A stretch of DNA of 64,000 nt from the NCBI GenBank assembly GCA_028551475.1, contig CM052362.1:7253354-7317353 (forward strand). Direction: 5' to 3'. Positions 36,001 through 47,300 of this stretch are shown in pieces (position 1 is the first letter of the stretch; the number at the start of each line of letters is the position of its first letter). This DNA is from Casuarina equisetifolia. Its lineage: Eukaryota > Streptophyta > Magnoliopsida > Fagales > Casuarinaceae. The translations under genes were made by a program, and so were the position numbers. The notes under the pieces are model-generated. The model searched no databases and was not told the origin of the DNA. It was given only the letters and a program-made list of their open reading frames with translations.

Positions 36001-36715
36001 TTGAAAGTTGTTTTAGATCATCTTCAACATAAAGGGCAACTTAAAATCTTGGTCCACTAGCAAGGATTATCTCCTGCAGAGGCCACATGGGAGGACTTTG
36101 CACTTCTCCAGCAGAGATGGAGTCACGACCTTGCAGGCAAGGTCTAAATCGAAAAAAGGGTAATTGCTTTGACCCGAGGTGGATGTGGCAGCCATGATGT
36201 TATGATGATCATGTGGCAAGTTGTCAAGGTTGTTATCAAGTCTTTTGTTAATGGGGTCTCTTTTGATGTATGTCTATGAATGGCCAATTGGACGGTGGAA
36301 GGATCCACCTAATGACACAACATGGAGATGTGAAGTTTTTGTCATGGACAAGACCGAAAGACCACCATTGTAGCTTTTCTTTTATTGCAAGGTGTAGGTG
36401 ACTAAGACCGGTATGGTCCTTTAGGGTAGCTAGTGGCCATTCCCATGGTAGACAAGGTAAGGCCAATCTAGCGTGTTGTGTAATAGTGGGTTAGGCTAAC
36501 AACCTAGGTTAGCTCTTCTCTTTCTTATATAAAGGAGAGAAGCAACATCTATTGTAAGTATCAAAAGAATTAATGAAAAGTTAGGAGGTTTGCTTCCTTG
36601 AAAAACAATTTCCAATAGCCACCACAGGGCGCAACAAGCGCTTCGTTGATCTATTGCTTAAGGACCAATCTGTCCAAAGGCCGGTCACAAGATCTGTTAC
36701 GTTAGAGCATAACAT
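33020..36715 (+). mobile_element. Gypsy (chromovirus-like) retrotransposon fossil, 3' part
   Basis: The plus-strand pol begins between protease and reverse transcriptase. Reverse transcriptase (about 33220-33900) has KVFSKLDLSSSYHQIQVAPQ and FFDNILIF, and RNase H follows (about 34120-34520). Integrase is about 34850-35590, with AQFLPLTHFYTT and MDFIYELP-like parts. A chromodomain-like end QGLSPAEATWEDFALLQ follows (about 36060-36120). The probable 3' LTR starts near 36185 and ends about 36715, with TATATAAAGG as a TATA-like site at 36526. The 5' LTR and gag are absent. It has many breaks. Confidence 0.8.
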
Positions 36716-36759
36716 GTTATAACTCATATATTTTAAATCCATGTAGTCTGCACCTAAGA

Positions 36760-37330
36760 AGACTTCATCGGAGGAAAAGGAGAAAAAAGTCTACGCCAAC
36801 AACTTCGGAAACATGAACCAAAATCAAGAATAAAAAGAAGATGAAGAAGAAAAGTCGAGGAAATGCAAGAGGCAAAAATGGAGCCCAACCAGAGATTTTG
36901 GCCAGCCACCCTTCTTACCAGCACAGTTTCATGCACAAAATTATGTAGCTACAGGATTCGGATGTCAAGAATGTTACGCAAAAAGTACTGACGAATAGTG
37001 ACATGGATGCTTCTCGAAACTGACTTTTAATGTTGGAGAGCGAAATGAGAAATGATTTTTTCACCAAAGAAGAATGATTACGTCTTCAGGCAAAAGGAGC
37101 CGATGGGCACCCTCACAAACACATGGAAGTGCCACTTGTTAAACCAAGCCTAAATGTGACGCTAATTTCCTTGATTCTCTGGCAGGCACATGACAGAAAC
37201 TGCTACATGTTGGGCAACCCCTAGATAGAAGTTGCAATTAGGAATGGACTCCAGGCAGGTCATACTATACAACTTTGGTCCTTCAGATTTAACCAAAGGC
37301 CCTGTCTAGGTTTTTGCATGCTCAATTGTG
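36760..37330 (+). pseudogene. B3-domain pseudogene copy F, old
   Basis: A plus-strand B3 DUF313-type remnant. The start FGNMNQNQE at about 36805 is followed at once by a TAA. Later pieces resemble the family in shifting frames: an AQFH region at 36915, MEVPLVKPSL at 37120, EVAIRNGLQAGHTIQLWSFR at 37220-37290. Several stops and frame changes make it clearly dead. It is more diverged than copies A-E and lacks their leader, so it represents an older duplication. The following 3' part (about 37420-37520) faintly resembles the family's 3' untranslated region. Confidence 0.7.
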
Positions 37331-38137
37331 GGGGCAAGAATCGTTAAGGTTCTTTTAGATGTAGAGAAACAAAGACATCTTTCAATGGTGGAACTAATGG
37401 GTTGGTTTGTTTTGTTCCATTCCTATCATGAGTTCTTTGCATGTTAGAGTTCTTGAGGTCGTCTCCTTGCTCATTGATTCAAGGTTTTAAGTGAAAACGT
37501 CAATGAGGTGTGGTCTCTTCATTTCATGGTTTTTTTCCAGGCTTGTAAAGCCTAAGGTGGCAAAAGCTAAAGGCAAAAGGCCTAAAGGCAAGGCACCCAA
37601 TGGCCAGAGATGTGTGGCCAGAGATGTGTGGCCTGGAGGCAAGAGGCCCTAGGTGAGGAGCATGAAAGCGTAGGGTGGTATGAGGCTCGGATTATGTGAG
37701 GACTGTTTTTCTTCCAATCGTGCCAGAGGACAATTTTTCTTCCAACCTTTCATATTCTTTGATGGTACAAAGAGCTTTGCAGTTGAGACTACGGACAAAG
37801 GCAACCATGAGAGCCTGAACTCAAACAAAAATGTCTGCACAAATCAGCGCCCTCTCGACTGCCACGACAAATGAAGTGGTGCAGATAAATACATGTAAAA
37901 CTAACAGACTTCGAGTGAGAATAACACAAATCAAAATCAACAGTTGTTTTTCTTCATTGCTGATGGTTATTTGTCTAACAAATGAAAAGGGTCTTCGTTC
38001 ACACATTGTATCAATCTCACAAAAGGATCTGTACTCGCTGACAAAGCATCATAAGAGTCTTTTGACAAGCGAAAATTATAGTAGGGAGGACTCCCACATT
38101 GTAGAAACCATTCACAGCAACAATAAGCCAAGTCCTT
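37331..38137. other. Intergenic and FAAH 3' untranslated region
   Basis: The right part (about 37830-38137) is probably the 3' untranslated region of FAAH, transcribed leftward. I see no clear AATAAA. About 37540-37680 has GGCC-rich words with a short direct repeat, GGCCAGAGATGTGT twice (37602-37632), of the kind seen at 12.8, 21.2 and 62.9 kb. Confidence 0.45.
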
Positions 38138-38388
38138 TTAGTTGGTCTTCAGAACATCGTAAAAAGACACAGGCCTCTTCTTAGACTTCGAGCAGAGTTC
38201 CTGAAAACACGAGAAGAGTGAATTAAACAGTAGCAACGGTGGGTTAGAGTGTGTTCCAGCAATCATCCAACAGCAGTGATTAGGACGGATACCTCTACTG
38301 CAGAAGCCACACGCAAGAGTGAAGCTTCACCCCATGGACGGCCTATAAGTTGCAAACCTATTGGAAGTCCTTGTTTATCATAACCAAC
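38138..38388 (-). CDS. FAAH: FAAH exons 19 and 20, C-terminus
   Basis: Exon 19 (38293-38388) codes for VGYDKQGLPIGLQLIGRPWG and onward to SAVE. Exon 20 (38138-38200) codes for ELCSKSKKRPVSFYDVLKTN and the TAA. The 92-bp intron between them begins GTATCC and ends TTTTCAG. These exons lie beyond the 11.4-kb intron 18, so the C-terminal substrate-channel part depends on splicing across the transposon nest. Confidence 0.9.
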
Positions 38389-41300
38389 CTGAAACGCAAG
38401 ATATTGACCCAAAAGATTACAATAATCCAAGAAAATTGTAAACATGAAAGCACTTCTTCAAATAAGTCCTCGTTCATAACTGGTCAAGAACTCTATTGTG
38501 CTAGCTAAGTAATGGGCTTTAAGGCAAATTAGAGTTCTGCAATAAAATTTAAAGGAGACAAGGATGATTTCAACAAGCACATTTATAAGCGTAAAAACCT
38601 GTTGTGCCTTGGTCTAAGCTTTGCAATTCCTTGAAATCAGTTCAATGACACAAATAATGTTCAACAACTAATTTTGAATGGTCTGATGCAACATACTGCC
38701 ATTAGCTTCAACCATTAAGGGAAGACTGGGATCGCTATAGAAACTTTTACACAACATGTGCAACCAATGCCATGAAAATTGAGATAATAAAATAGAAAAA
38801 AAAATCCGTATCCATGAATTTGTAACATAATTGAATTCTAAATATGATTAAATTTGAGTTCCGATCTCACAGAAAAGAGCCAATTTCACTTCTCTCTGGC
38901 AGTTTCTTATGTTCACACTGAGTAGAGTCACCAAGTTGTCAAACACTCTTCTGCCTAGGAACAATTATCCTTGGTTACTACATCCCTCTGTGTTAAAAAA
39001 TGGTAAGAGTCATAGTGGTAGAAAAGCACCAGATGCAACTGAGGATGCTAAGTGTTGGGTTGGTCCAGCCCATATTCGAGGACTTATTATTGGGTCCAAT
39101 TAGGGTAATGTGGCCCTAAGGTTTAAAAAGAAAAAATATAGGGTTTTTTCTTTAAGAGAAGAGGTGAGTGGCCGTCAAAGAAAAGAGAGAGAGAGAAAAG
39201 AAAAGAGCAGAATTTTGCAGGAATTAAAGGCCCCGTACAGCAGTTGATCAAATGTCTGATCAAGGTCAATCCGTGGTCCGATTGAACTAATTTTTTGTCA
39301 GCAGGTTCGAGATTGGGTGTTCTTCATTGTGAACGGTTGGATCATCGTTTGGAGCTCTTGAAGTCAGCATATTATGGTCGAAAATCTGGGTGATATTTCT
39401 CCAACTTTTTCTTGGTTAAGTTGTTGTTTACAACTTGTTTCTTCACTATTTATTGGTGATTCTATTATTGTTGAATCAGTGAATCTTAGTCCTGTTGCTA
39501 TTGTTAAGGACTTGATTGGGTTGTAATCTAACGATTGATATAGTGGAGATTTGGGTGGACTCCGTGATCGGTCCCATGGTTTTTTATCCTTCACATTGGA
39601 GGAGTTTTTCCACGTAGAAATTCTTTTGTGTTGATTGTGATTTACTTATTTTACTTGTGATTCAAATACATCGTTGGTGTTTTAGTATTTCCTAATAGGT
39701 TCAATCAAAGTGAGAAACTTTATACGTCGTTTTTCCCTTCAGAGTGGTATCAGAGCTTAGGTTGTTGTTGTTTTATCTTTGGATTTAATTGAACGATGGA
39801 ACTAAGCACTAACAGGATGATTAGTTTGAATGGAAGAAACTATCATGTTTGGAAGGGTAAGATGGAAGATTTGCTTTATGTGAAGCGTTGGCACTTACCG
39901 GTGTTTAGTGAAACTAAACCAAATAACATGAGTGAGGCCGATTAGACTCTTGAGCATAAAATTGTATGCGGGTTCATTCGACAATTTATAGATGAGAATG
40001 TTTTGAATCACATTAGTAAAGAAACACATGCTCGGACTCTATGGAACAAACTTGAATCTTTGTATGCTCGAAAGACTAGAAATAATAAGATGTATTTGAT
40101 GAAGCAACTTATTAGCTTGAAATACAAAGATGGGCAATCCATATCTGATCATTTGAATGAGTTTCAGGGAATGTTAGATCAACTTTCAGGCATGAATATG
40201 AAGTTTGAAGATGAAGTACAAGGACTTTGGTTACTTGGTACTTTACCAAAATCTTGGGAAACATTTCGTATGTCAGTGAGTAACTCTGCTCCCGATGGTA
40301 TTGTCACTATGGATTTTGCCAAGACTAGTATTTTGAATGAAGAGATGAGAAGAAAGAGTCAGGGTTCTTTGTCTCATTCTGAAGCTTTGGTTGTTGAAAA
40401 TAGGGGGAGAAGTCATAGTAGAGGTCCGAGAGGTTATAACAAAAGTCGAAGTAAGTCTAGATCATGGCATAAAAATGTGGAGTGCCATCATTGTGGCAAG
40501 ATGGGTCATATCAAGAAAAATTGCTTCCAGCTGAAAAATGAAAAGAAAAATGGTAAAGGTAGAAATGAGAAGAAGAAAGTTAATGAAAGTGAGGAGAAGA
40601 AGGACAACAATGATAATGATCGAGTTGCAGTAGCTACTAATGAACTTGTTATTGTGTGCTATGATGATAATGTGAATTTTGCAAGCAATGAGACAAGTTG
40701 GGTAATTGATAGTGGTGCTTCTTTTCATATTACTTCCAAGAGGGAGTTCTTTACTTCTTATACTCCTGGAAACTTTGGCACATTGAAGATGGGTAATGAT
40801 TACTTGGCTAAAGTTGCAGGTATGGGAGATGTATGCTTGGAAACTCGTAATGGATCCAAGTTGGTTCTCAAGAATGTTAGACATGTACCAGAAATTCGCT
40901 TGAATTTGATTTCTACCGGACAACTTGATGATGAAGGTTTTTGCAATATCTTCAATAATGGACAATGGAAACTTACTAAGGGTTCATTAGTTATTGCTAG
41001 AGGCAAGAAAGAGTCTTCTTTGTATTTATTTCAGGCCAAGATTTCCAAGAACATTTGTAATGTAGTGGAAGATAGGAATACAAGTGCTTTATGGCACAAA
41101 AGGTTAAGTCACATGAGTGAGAAGGGCATGAATGTGTTGGCAAAGAAGAACTTGTTATCTGGGATTAAGAGTGCAAAACTTGAGAAGTGTGCACATTGTT
41201 TAACTGGAAAACAGAAAAGAGTTTCATTCTATAGTCACCCTCCTTCAAGAAAATCAGATTTATTGGAGTTAGTACACTCATATATTTGTGGCCTAGTTAA

Positions 41301-44300
41301 CCCGAGGACGCTTGGTGGAGCATCCTACTTTGTGACCTTTATTGATGACTACTCAAGAAAGGTTTGGGTTTATGTTTTGATGTCAAAAGATCAAGTGCTA
41401 GATGTGTTTAAGCAGTTTCAAGTTTCAGTAGAGCGGCAAACTGGAAAGAAGTTGAAGTGCATTCGATCAGACAATGGTGGTGAGTACATTGGACCATTTG
41501 ATGAGTATTGTAGGCAACATGGTATTCGACATTAGAAGATACCTCCAAAAACACCTCAGTTGAATGGTATAGCGGAAAGAATGAACAGGACATTGGTTGA
41601 GAGAGTTAGATGCATGATTTCAAGTGCTAACCTACCAAAGATATTTTGGGGTGAGGCATTACTTACAGCAGCTTATGTTATCAATCTATCTCCAACTGTT
41701 ACTTTAGATGGTGATGTGCCAGATAGAGTTTGGTTTGGTAAGGATGTTTCCTATAACCATCTAAGAGTATTTGGTTGCAAAGCATTTGTTCATATTCCAA
41801 AGGATGAGAGGTCTAAGTTAGATGTCAAGACACAAGAATGTATATTTCTTGGTTATGGTTCTGATGAATTTGGCTACAGGTGTTATGATCCAGCTGTGAA
41901 GAAAATTGTGAGGAGTCGTGATGTTGTATTTTTTGAGAATCAAAATATGACAGATATTGGCCAGAGTGAGAAAAATATGCCACAAGGCTCTAAGATTGGT
42001 ATTGATACTGATCTAATTCCTTCAAATGATTTACAGCGACAGTTACCAGAACAAGATGAGAGTGATATTCAGCATGATGTTTAGGATCAGGTTCAGAATG
42101 ACCAATAGGTTGCAGATAATAGTGACACTCAGACAGATAATGTTGTTGATGTTCAGCAGAATCCATCTTTAGTTCCACCATTGAGGAGGTCTACTAGAGG
42201 TCGCCATCCATCCTCTAGATACTCCACTAAGGAGTATGTATTGTTGACTGATGCAGGTGAGCCTGAGAGCTTTGAAGAAGCCGCAGAGGATGTGGACAAG
42301 AAAAAATGGGTTAATGCAATGCAAGATGAGTTGAAATCTTTGCATGATAATCAAACATTTGAGTTGGTGACATTGCCAAAGGGCAAGAAAGCTTTGAAGA
42401 ATCGTTGGATTTATAAATTGAAGCATGATGAAAATTCTTCACAACCCCGATACAAAGCCAGACTAGTTGTTAAAGGTTTCAATCAGAAAAAGGGAATTGA
42501 TTATGATGAGATTTTCTCACCTGTTGTGAAAATGTCCTCAATTCGAGTGGTTTTGGGATTGGCTGCCAGTCTTGATCTTGAAATTGAGCAAATGGATGTA
42601 AAGACTGTTTTTCTTCATGGTGACCTAAATGAAGAAATTTATATGGAGCAACCAGAGGGTTTTAAAGAAAAAGGTAAAGAGAACTATGTTTGCAAGCTAA
42701 AGAAAAGTTTATATGGCTTAAAATAGGCACCGAGACAATGGTATCGAAAATTTGAGTCTTTTATGGGGGAGCAAGCCTATAAGAAGACAAATTCTGATCA
42801 TTGTGTGTTTGTGCAGAAGTTCTCAGATGATGATTTTATCATTCTACTACTTTATGTAGATGACATGCTTATAATTGGTAAAAATACTACAAGAATTGGA
42901 AAGTTGAAGCAGGAGTTAAGTAAGTCATTCTCAATGAAAGACTTAGGCTCAGTGAAGCAAATTCTTGGTATGAGAGTTAGTCGTGACAGAAAAGCCAAGA
43001 AGTTGTGGTTGTCTCAAGAAGAGTATATCAAGAAAGTGCTTCAGAGGTTTTGTATGGATAAAGCTAAAGTGGTGAGCACGCCTCTTGCTACACACTTTAA
43101 GCTTAGTAAGAAACAATGTCCTGTAAATGAGGAAGACAGAAAAGATATGGAAAGAGTTCCTTATGCTTCGGCTGTTGGTTGTTTAATGTATGCAATGATT
43201 TATACAAGGCCAGATATAGCTCATGCAGTTGGAGTAGTTAGCAGATTTACTTCTAATCCTGGAAGAGAACATTGGAATGCAGTGAAGTGGATTCTAAGGT
43301 ATCTTCGAGGCACTTCTAGTTTGAAACTTTCATTTGGGAGTGATAAGCCTATTCTTGTGGGATATACAGATTCTGATATGGCAAGAGATATTGATAATAG
43401 AATATCTACTTCATGCTACTTGATTAAGTTTTCAGGGGGAGCTGTGGCATGGCAATCAAGATTACAAAAATGTATTGCTCTATCTACAACGGAATCAGAA
43501 TTTATTGCAGCAACAGAAGCATGTAAAGAGTTGTTTTGGATGAAGGAATTCATAAAAGAACTTGGTTTTGTGCAAGAAAGGTATGTGCTATTTTGTGATA
43601 GTCAAAGTACTATACGTCTTGCTAAGAACTCTACGTTTCATCAAAGATCAAAGCATATCGATGTAAGGTATCATTGGATACGAGATATCATGGAAACTAA
43701 AGAGGTTGCACTTGAAAAGGTACATACTGAGGATAATGGTTCTGATATGATGACAAAGGCTCTATGGCGAGAAAAGTTTGAGTTTTGTCGGCATGAGGCT
43801 GGTTTGGATTGTGCTTGAGAAATGGACATATGGAATCTCCCTCATTTGGGCTGGAGGGGGAGAATTGTTGGGTTGGTCCAGCCCATATTCGGGGACTTAT
43901 TATTAGGTCCAATTAGGGTAATGTGGCCTTAAGGTTTAAAAGGAAAAAATATAGGGTTTTTTCTTTAAGAGAAGAGGTGAGTGGCCGTCAAAGAAAAGAG
44001 AGAGAGAGAAAAGAAAAGAGCAGAATTTTGCAGGAATTAAAGGCCCCGTACAGCAGTTGATCAAACGTCTGATCAAGGTCAATCCGTGGTCCGATTGAAC
44101 TAATTTTTTGTCAGCAGGTTCGGGATTGGGTGTTCTTCATTATGAACGGTTGGATCGTCGTTTGGAGCTCTTGAAGTCAGCATATTGTGGTCGAAAATCT
44201 GGGTGATATTTCTCCAACTTTTTCTTGGTTAAGTTGTTGTTTACAACTTGTTTCTTCACTATTTATTGGTGATTCTATTATTGTTGAATCAGTGAATCTT

Positions 44301-47300
44301 AGTCCTGTTGCTATTGTTAAGGACTTGATTGGGTTGTAATCTAACGATTGATATAGTGGAGATTTGGGTAGACTCCGTGATCGGTCCCGTGGTTTTTTAT
44401 CCTTCACATTGGAGGAGTTTTTCCACGTAGAAATTCTTTTGTGTTGATTGTGATTTACTTATTTTACTTGTGATTCAAATACATCGTTGGTGTTTTAGTA
44501 TTTCCTCATAGGTTCAATCAAAGTGGGAAACTTTATACGTCATTTTTCCCTTCACTAAGGATAAGTTTTTTTGTGATCATTCTCATAACTCACGCCATAC
44601 TCATGGTCAACTTACCCAAGATAAAATATATCATTTTGTTTGTGTCCACTCTTCAACAATTAACCAAACTCCTAATCCAAGCTCTTCCCTTCTAATAATG
44701 GGGCTTTTATCAAGGAAAAACAGGAAACGTCAGTTGACTACGGTCAAAATTTGTACCCCCTATTAGTACATCCTTCTCTTTATCACACTTAGGTAACTTG
44801 GTTTCATTTCTAAATGCAACCTGCATGGGAATAATTGCCGAATCTAATAGTCCCTAAACATTACTTTGTGTTATTTTATCATATGATTGATTTATGATTT
44901 TTTTTTTTCTCATTGCATCTTTTTGGTTCAGGCAGAACAAAATTGTTTATGATAACTGATGATTCCTTGTTATCTGTCCCTATAGCTATCCCTCTACATC
45001 TTTACTCTATACATACCTGCTCTTGCAAATAAGATGCTTTTATTACTAGATTACTACTAATTTTAGTTTTTTGGCTAATACCGTATTATAATTATTTGTT
45101 TTGTTGGGACCTACTAATAGGGAAGAAACTTGGCAGTCTTCACTTACTGGATTCTTAACTCAAGGAATTTGGTTGGCTCAAACTTGCTCATCAAATTACA
45201 CAAACTCATCTAGCCTTGGCGTTGCAAAATGGTGCATCCTTCTTTCTATTTGTTGCAATACCTGTTTCCATCTTTAGTTTGCAAAATCATATTTCCAAGC
45301 TTCTGTGGGACACTTGTAAACTAACAAATACTACCATGTGTTATTTTCTATTTCTAAAGATAAAAGTTATTTGAACCTTTATCCATTGTTCATTATGATG
45401 TTTCAGATTATCACACATTGTATCTCTCTCTCTTTAGATTTCAGTTTTCTACTATCGTTGATGATTCTTCTCACACCACTTGGGGTTATTCTTTGAAAGA
45501 CAAAAGTGATATTTTTTCTATTTTCAGACATTTCATAAGATGCTACATACTCAATTTGATACCTCCATTAAGATTACTTGTTCTTACAATGAAAAAGAAT
45601 ACTTTTCCAGCAAACTATAATTACTCCTTAATAAACTTATACATCCATCAAACAACTTCCACCCACAACCTACAACAGAATGCAGTTGCTAAGCAAAAAA
45701 ATTGCATCTCCTACAGGTAGTCATAGTATCAATGTTTTTGACAAATGTTCCTAAATCCTACAAGGATGATGAGTTGCTCTGTGTTGTATCTTTTAATCAA
45801 ATGCCATTGCATGTCCTAAATTTTGGGACACCTTTTGACATCGTCACATTCTGTATCCTAATCATAATTCTTTGCTCCTTAAGTATCTTTGGTTGTATTT
45901 GTTCAGTTCAATTTCATAGTTCATGCTATGGTAAATTGGAATTTTGTAGGTTTTAAGTGTATAGACTGGGGCTATTCTTCAACTCAAAGATGTTATAATA
46001 TTATCATCCACCATCATGAAAGCATTTTGTCTCTTCAGATGTGGCTTTGTCTAATCTGAACTCTAGTTTCCTCTCTCAAGAACTTTTTATTTTTATTTTT
46101 ATTTAAAGACAGGTAGTGAGGAAAATCTTTGACAGAACCATTAGCTATACCTAATACATTAACAATATAAAATATTCCAGAATATAATAGTCAGCAATTG
46201 CAATAAATTGTTGGCAAACAATATGAGCCACCGGTGGAGGAGTTAAGAGTTCACTACAAACATCCAAAGTATAAGACTACTCTTCAATCTCTCAGACAAA
46301 AGTAAACATCCCATTTCGGTAATGCCATGCATACTTCTACTTAAACAACTGAGTACTATAATTAATGATATGGATCTAATTTTTCTTTTCATAAAAAAAA
46401 ATCCATTTTCTCATCAGAATTGTCTCCAAACTCTTCTTTATCCCTGAAGTCAGGCACTTGAGAATCTGAAATGAAGAAAAGCTATGCAGGAAGAGATGAA
46501 AGATTTTCATTTAAACAATACGTGGGATGTAGTTGAATGGCTTGAAAGAAAAAAGATATTAGTAATACACAGTGGGACGGGCATTTATTGTGAAATATAA
46601 AGCTGACGGTTTAGTAGAAAATATTAGCCTAAATTTATTGCAAAAGGCTTCATACAAAGCTATGGGATAGACTATAAGAAAAGAATTGGTCTAGTAAGAA
46701 AGTGTCCCTCAAATTTTTTCTGTCAGAAGTAAATATTTAGAACTCAAAGGCGGTGTATGGGAACAATCTTGTAAAAAGAGGCTTGTGACTTTTCCAAAGC
46801 ATCCAAAAGTGAAACTACAAGCACTATCAAATAAATCACACATTGCTCATAAAACAGAATTTACAGGGAAGGATAACTGTTTTATTTGCTTAGATGGCAA
46901 AATACTGACAAAAAATGATATAGCAAAAAATAAAAATTAAGTAAATGTTTGACTAATGAGTTCGTAATAAAGGACGTAAAACGTTTGAAATGTTTCTAGG
47001 CTTTGAAGTAGCCAGATTGAGACATAGATGTTAATAAACAAAAACGTGTTCTTAATCTATGTTCGGTGAAATCTAAATGCAAGTGAACATGTGAAACAAG
47101 TAATATAATGATAAGAAAGATATCATCCCACAGAGATTGGTGATTACTAGACCAACTAATTACTAACGGTGAATAACTCCTAGAATTTATCTAGCAAACC
47201 AAATTGATGGATGATAGATTAACTAACTAAGTCTAAGAAAACTTAATAAAAGAAATATGTTAGAGCATATGACTTCATCATAATTACTAGGTACTAATAT

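Larger units (their letters stand above)
39053..44554 (+). mobile_element. Young, nearly whole Copia element (Tork/Tnt1-like) in FAAH intron 18
   Basis: A 5.5-kb element with 689-bp LTRs (TG...CA) and a perfect 5-bp target duplication CTAAG (39048-39052 and 44555-44559). The primer site TGGTATCAGAGC (initiator Met tRNA type) is at 39745-39756. Gag runs from about 39796 with a CCHC knuckle (CHHCGKMGHIKKNC, about 40480). Protease (WVIDSGASFHIT) is at about 40700, integrase at about 41080-41950, reverse transcriptase at about 42300-42960 (YVDDM near 42855) and RNase H at about 43360-43800. A purine tract ends at 43865. The layout is whole, with only a handful of breaks. The LTRs differ at about 14 of 689 sites by eye (2 percent), which suggests an insertion of roughly one to a few million years depending on the rate assumed. 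Confidence 0.92.

Noticed and set aside
38263-38388. FAAH ending in an extended exon 19 (SAVEVSVLITAVG)
   Set aside because: A good donor follows SAVE, and exon 20 restores the family C-terminus FYDVLKTN.
40462-40965. A 167-codon minus-strand frame
   Set aside because: It is the antisense shadow of the young Copia gag-protease region.
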